DNA from: Sneathiella aquimaris
GTDB lineage: Bacteria > Pseudomonadota > Alphaproteobacteria > Sneathiellales > Sneathiellaceae
Assembly: GCF_026409565.1 (NCBI RefSeq)
Contig: NZ_CP112881.1
Location: 372,001 to 436,000 of the forward strand
Direction of reading: 5' to 3'
Length of the DNA: 64,000 nt
The notes under the pieces were generated by a model. It was not told where the DNA came from. It was given only the letters and a program-made list of their open reading frames with translations, and did no database searches. Position 1 is the first letter of the stretch. The number at the start of each line of letters is the position of its first letter. The position numbers and the translations under genes are program-made. This document shows positions 63,676 through 64,000 of this stretch, in pieces.

Positions 63676-64000
63676 ATGAAAGCATCAATGAACACAGCAA
63701 TTTCAGCCATCGGGATTTCACAATCCTTTGGAAATATCATGGCGCTTCAGGATGTCTCCTTAACCCTGAACAAGGGGGAATGCCTGGCCCTGGTTGGTCA
63801 TAACGGAGCGGGTAAAAGCACGCTTATCAAAATTCTTCTGGGATTGATTTCTCCATCCAGAGGCGTAGTTGGGATGATGGGAAAGGACCTGCATGACCGG
63901 CAATTTGAAGCCAACCGTCAGAAAATCGGCTTTTTGCCGGAACAAATTCTTTTCCAGAAGAATATGACGGGACGGGAGATCTTAAAATTCTATGCGCGTT
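63676..64000 (+). CDS. nosF: NosF, ABC-type ATPase of CuZ maturation (5' part)
   Basis: The first 108 codons run off the end of the window. The ATG at 63676 follows AAGGAAGTGAACAGA; another ATG lies five codons on. ISQSFGNIMALQDVSLTLNK is followed by Walker A GHNGAGKST at 42-50 and IGFLPEQILFQKNMTGREIL near 87, the Q-loop region of NosF-type ATPases. It should pair with the NosY permease beyond the window and with NosD. Confidence 0.92.
   Translation, partial: MKASMNTAISAIGISQSFGNIMALQDVSLTLNKGECLALVGHNGAGKSTLIKILLGLISPSRGVVGMMGKDLHDRQFEANRQKIGFLPEQILFQKNMTGREILKFYAR

Noticed and set aside
1-64000. tRNA, rRNA, CRISPR arrays, insertion sequences and integrases
   Set aside because: Reading both strands I saw no cloverleaf-like tRNA, no regular repeat-spacer pattern and no transposase or integrase motif. 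The apparent accessory regions have no visible mobile-element borders.

Overview
The window is a gene-dense stretch of what is most likely an alphaproteobacterial chromosome. GC looks moderate (judged by eye, not computed). The taxonomic inference rests on three things: the sox genes keep the soxR-S-V-W-X-Y-Z-A-B-C-D order known from Paracoccus-type bacteria, nosZ encodes the Tat-exported (clade I) enzyme, and one regulator ends in a FixJ-like helix-turn-helix. I see no rRNA, tRNA, insertion sequence, integrase or CRISPR array.

Layout. (1) 1-3474: the last codons of an outer-membrane beta-barrel-like gene and a 1051-residue orphan protein on the minus strand. (2) 3772-13140: a complete peptide-type (Dpp/Opp) ABC transporter, a regulator that fuses an AroM-like domain to a FixJ/LuxR-type HTH, a DUF917 protein and a hydantoinase/oxoprolinase-family protein. 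This looks like uptake and opening of a cyclic amide. (3) 13286-18255: an orphan SpvB/RHS-repeat protein with an unusual cysteine-rich, membrane-spanning C-terminus, preceded by a short leader ORF that contains a terminator-like hairpin. (4) 18503-28862: a LysR regulator divergent from a ten-gene catabolic operon. The operon holds a nitrate/sulfonate-type ABC importer, FAD oxidoreductase, type III CoA transferase, enoyl-CoA hydratase, 7Fe-type ferredoxin, DapA-family lyase/dehydratase, aldehyde dehydrogenase and a dCMP-deaminase-like protein. Its substrate is unknown. (5) 28969-38379: a second peptide-type ABC transporter with its own LysR regulator, divergent from a YtcJ-like amidohydrolase translationally coupled to a CobW/COG0523 GTPase. 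(6) 38450-49715: a complete thiosulfate-oxidation (sox) cluster with a DsrE-like protein, a GlcG/HbpS-like protein, a YeeE-type transporter and an uncharacterised helical exported protein set into it. (7) 49991-57901: a PAS-sigma54 activator and a third peptide-type ABC transporter that ends in a nitrilase-superfamily amidase. A sigma54 promoter and palindromic enhancer-like sites are visible. (8) 58211-64000: nosR, nosZ, nosD and the start of nosF (nitrous oxide reduction).

Taken together the window encodes scavenging of small amide-type or acidic organic compounds (four ABC importers, each next to a regulator and hydrolytic or catabolic enzymes), oxidation of thiosulfate or related sulfur compounds, and use of N2O as terminal electron acceptor. 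The most interesting items are the sigma54/enhancer circuit at 49964-51548, the RHS protein with its leader, the AroM-HTH fusion regulator, the uncharacterised catabolic operon at 19595-28862, and the shared operator-like elements and internal terminator of the sox cluster.
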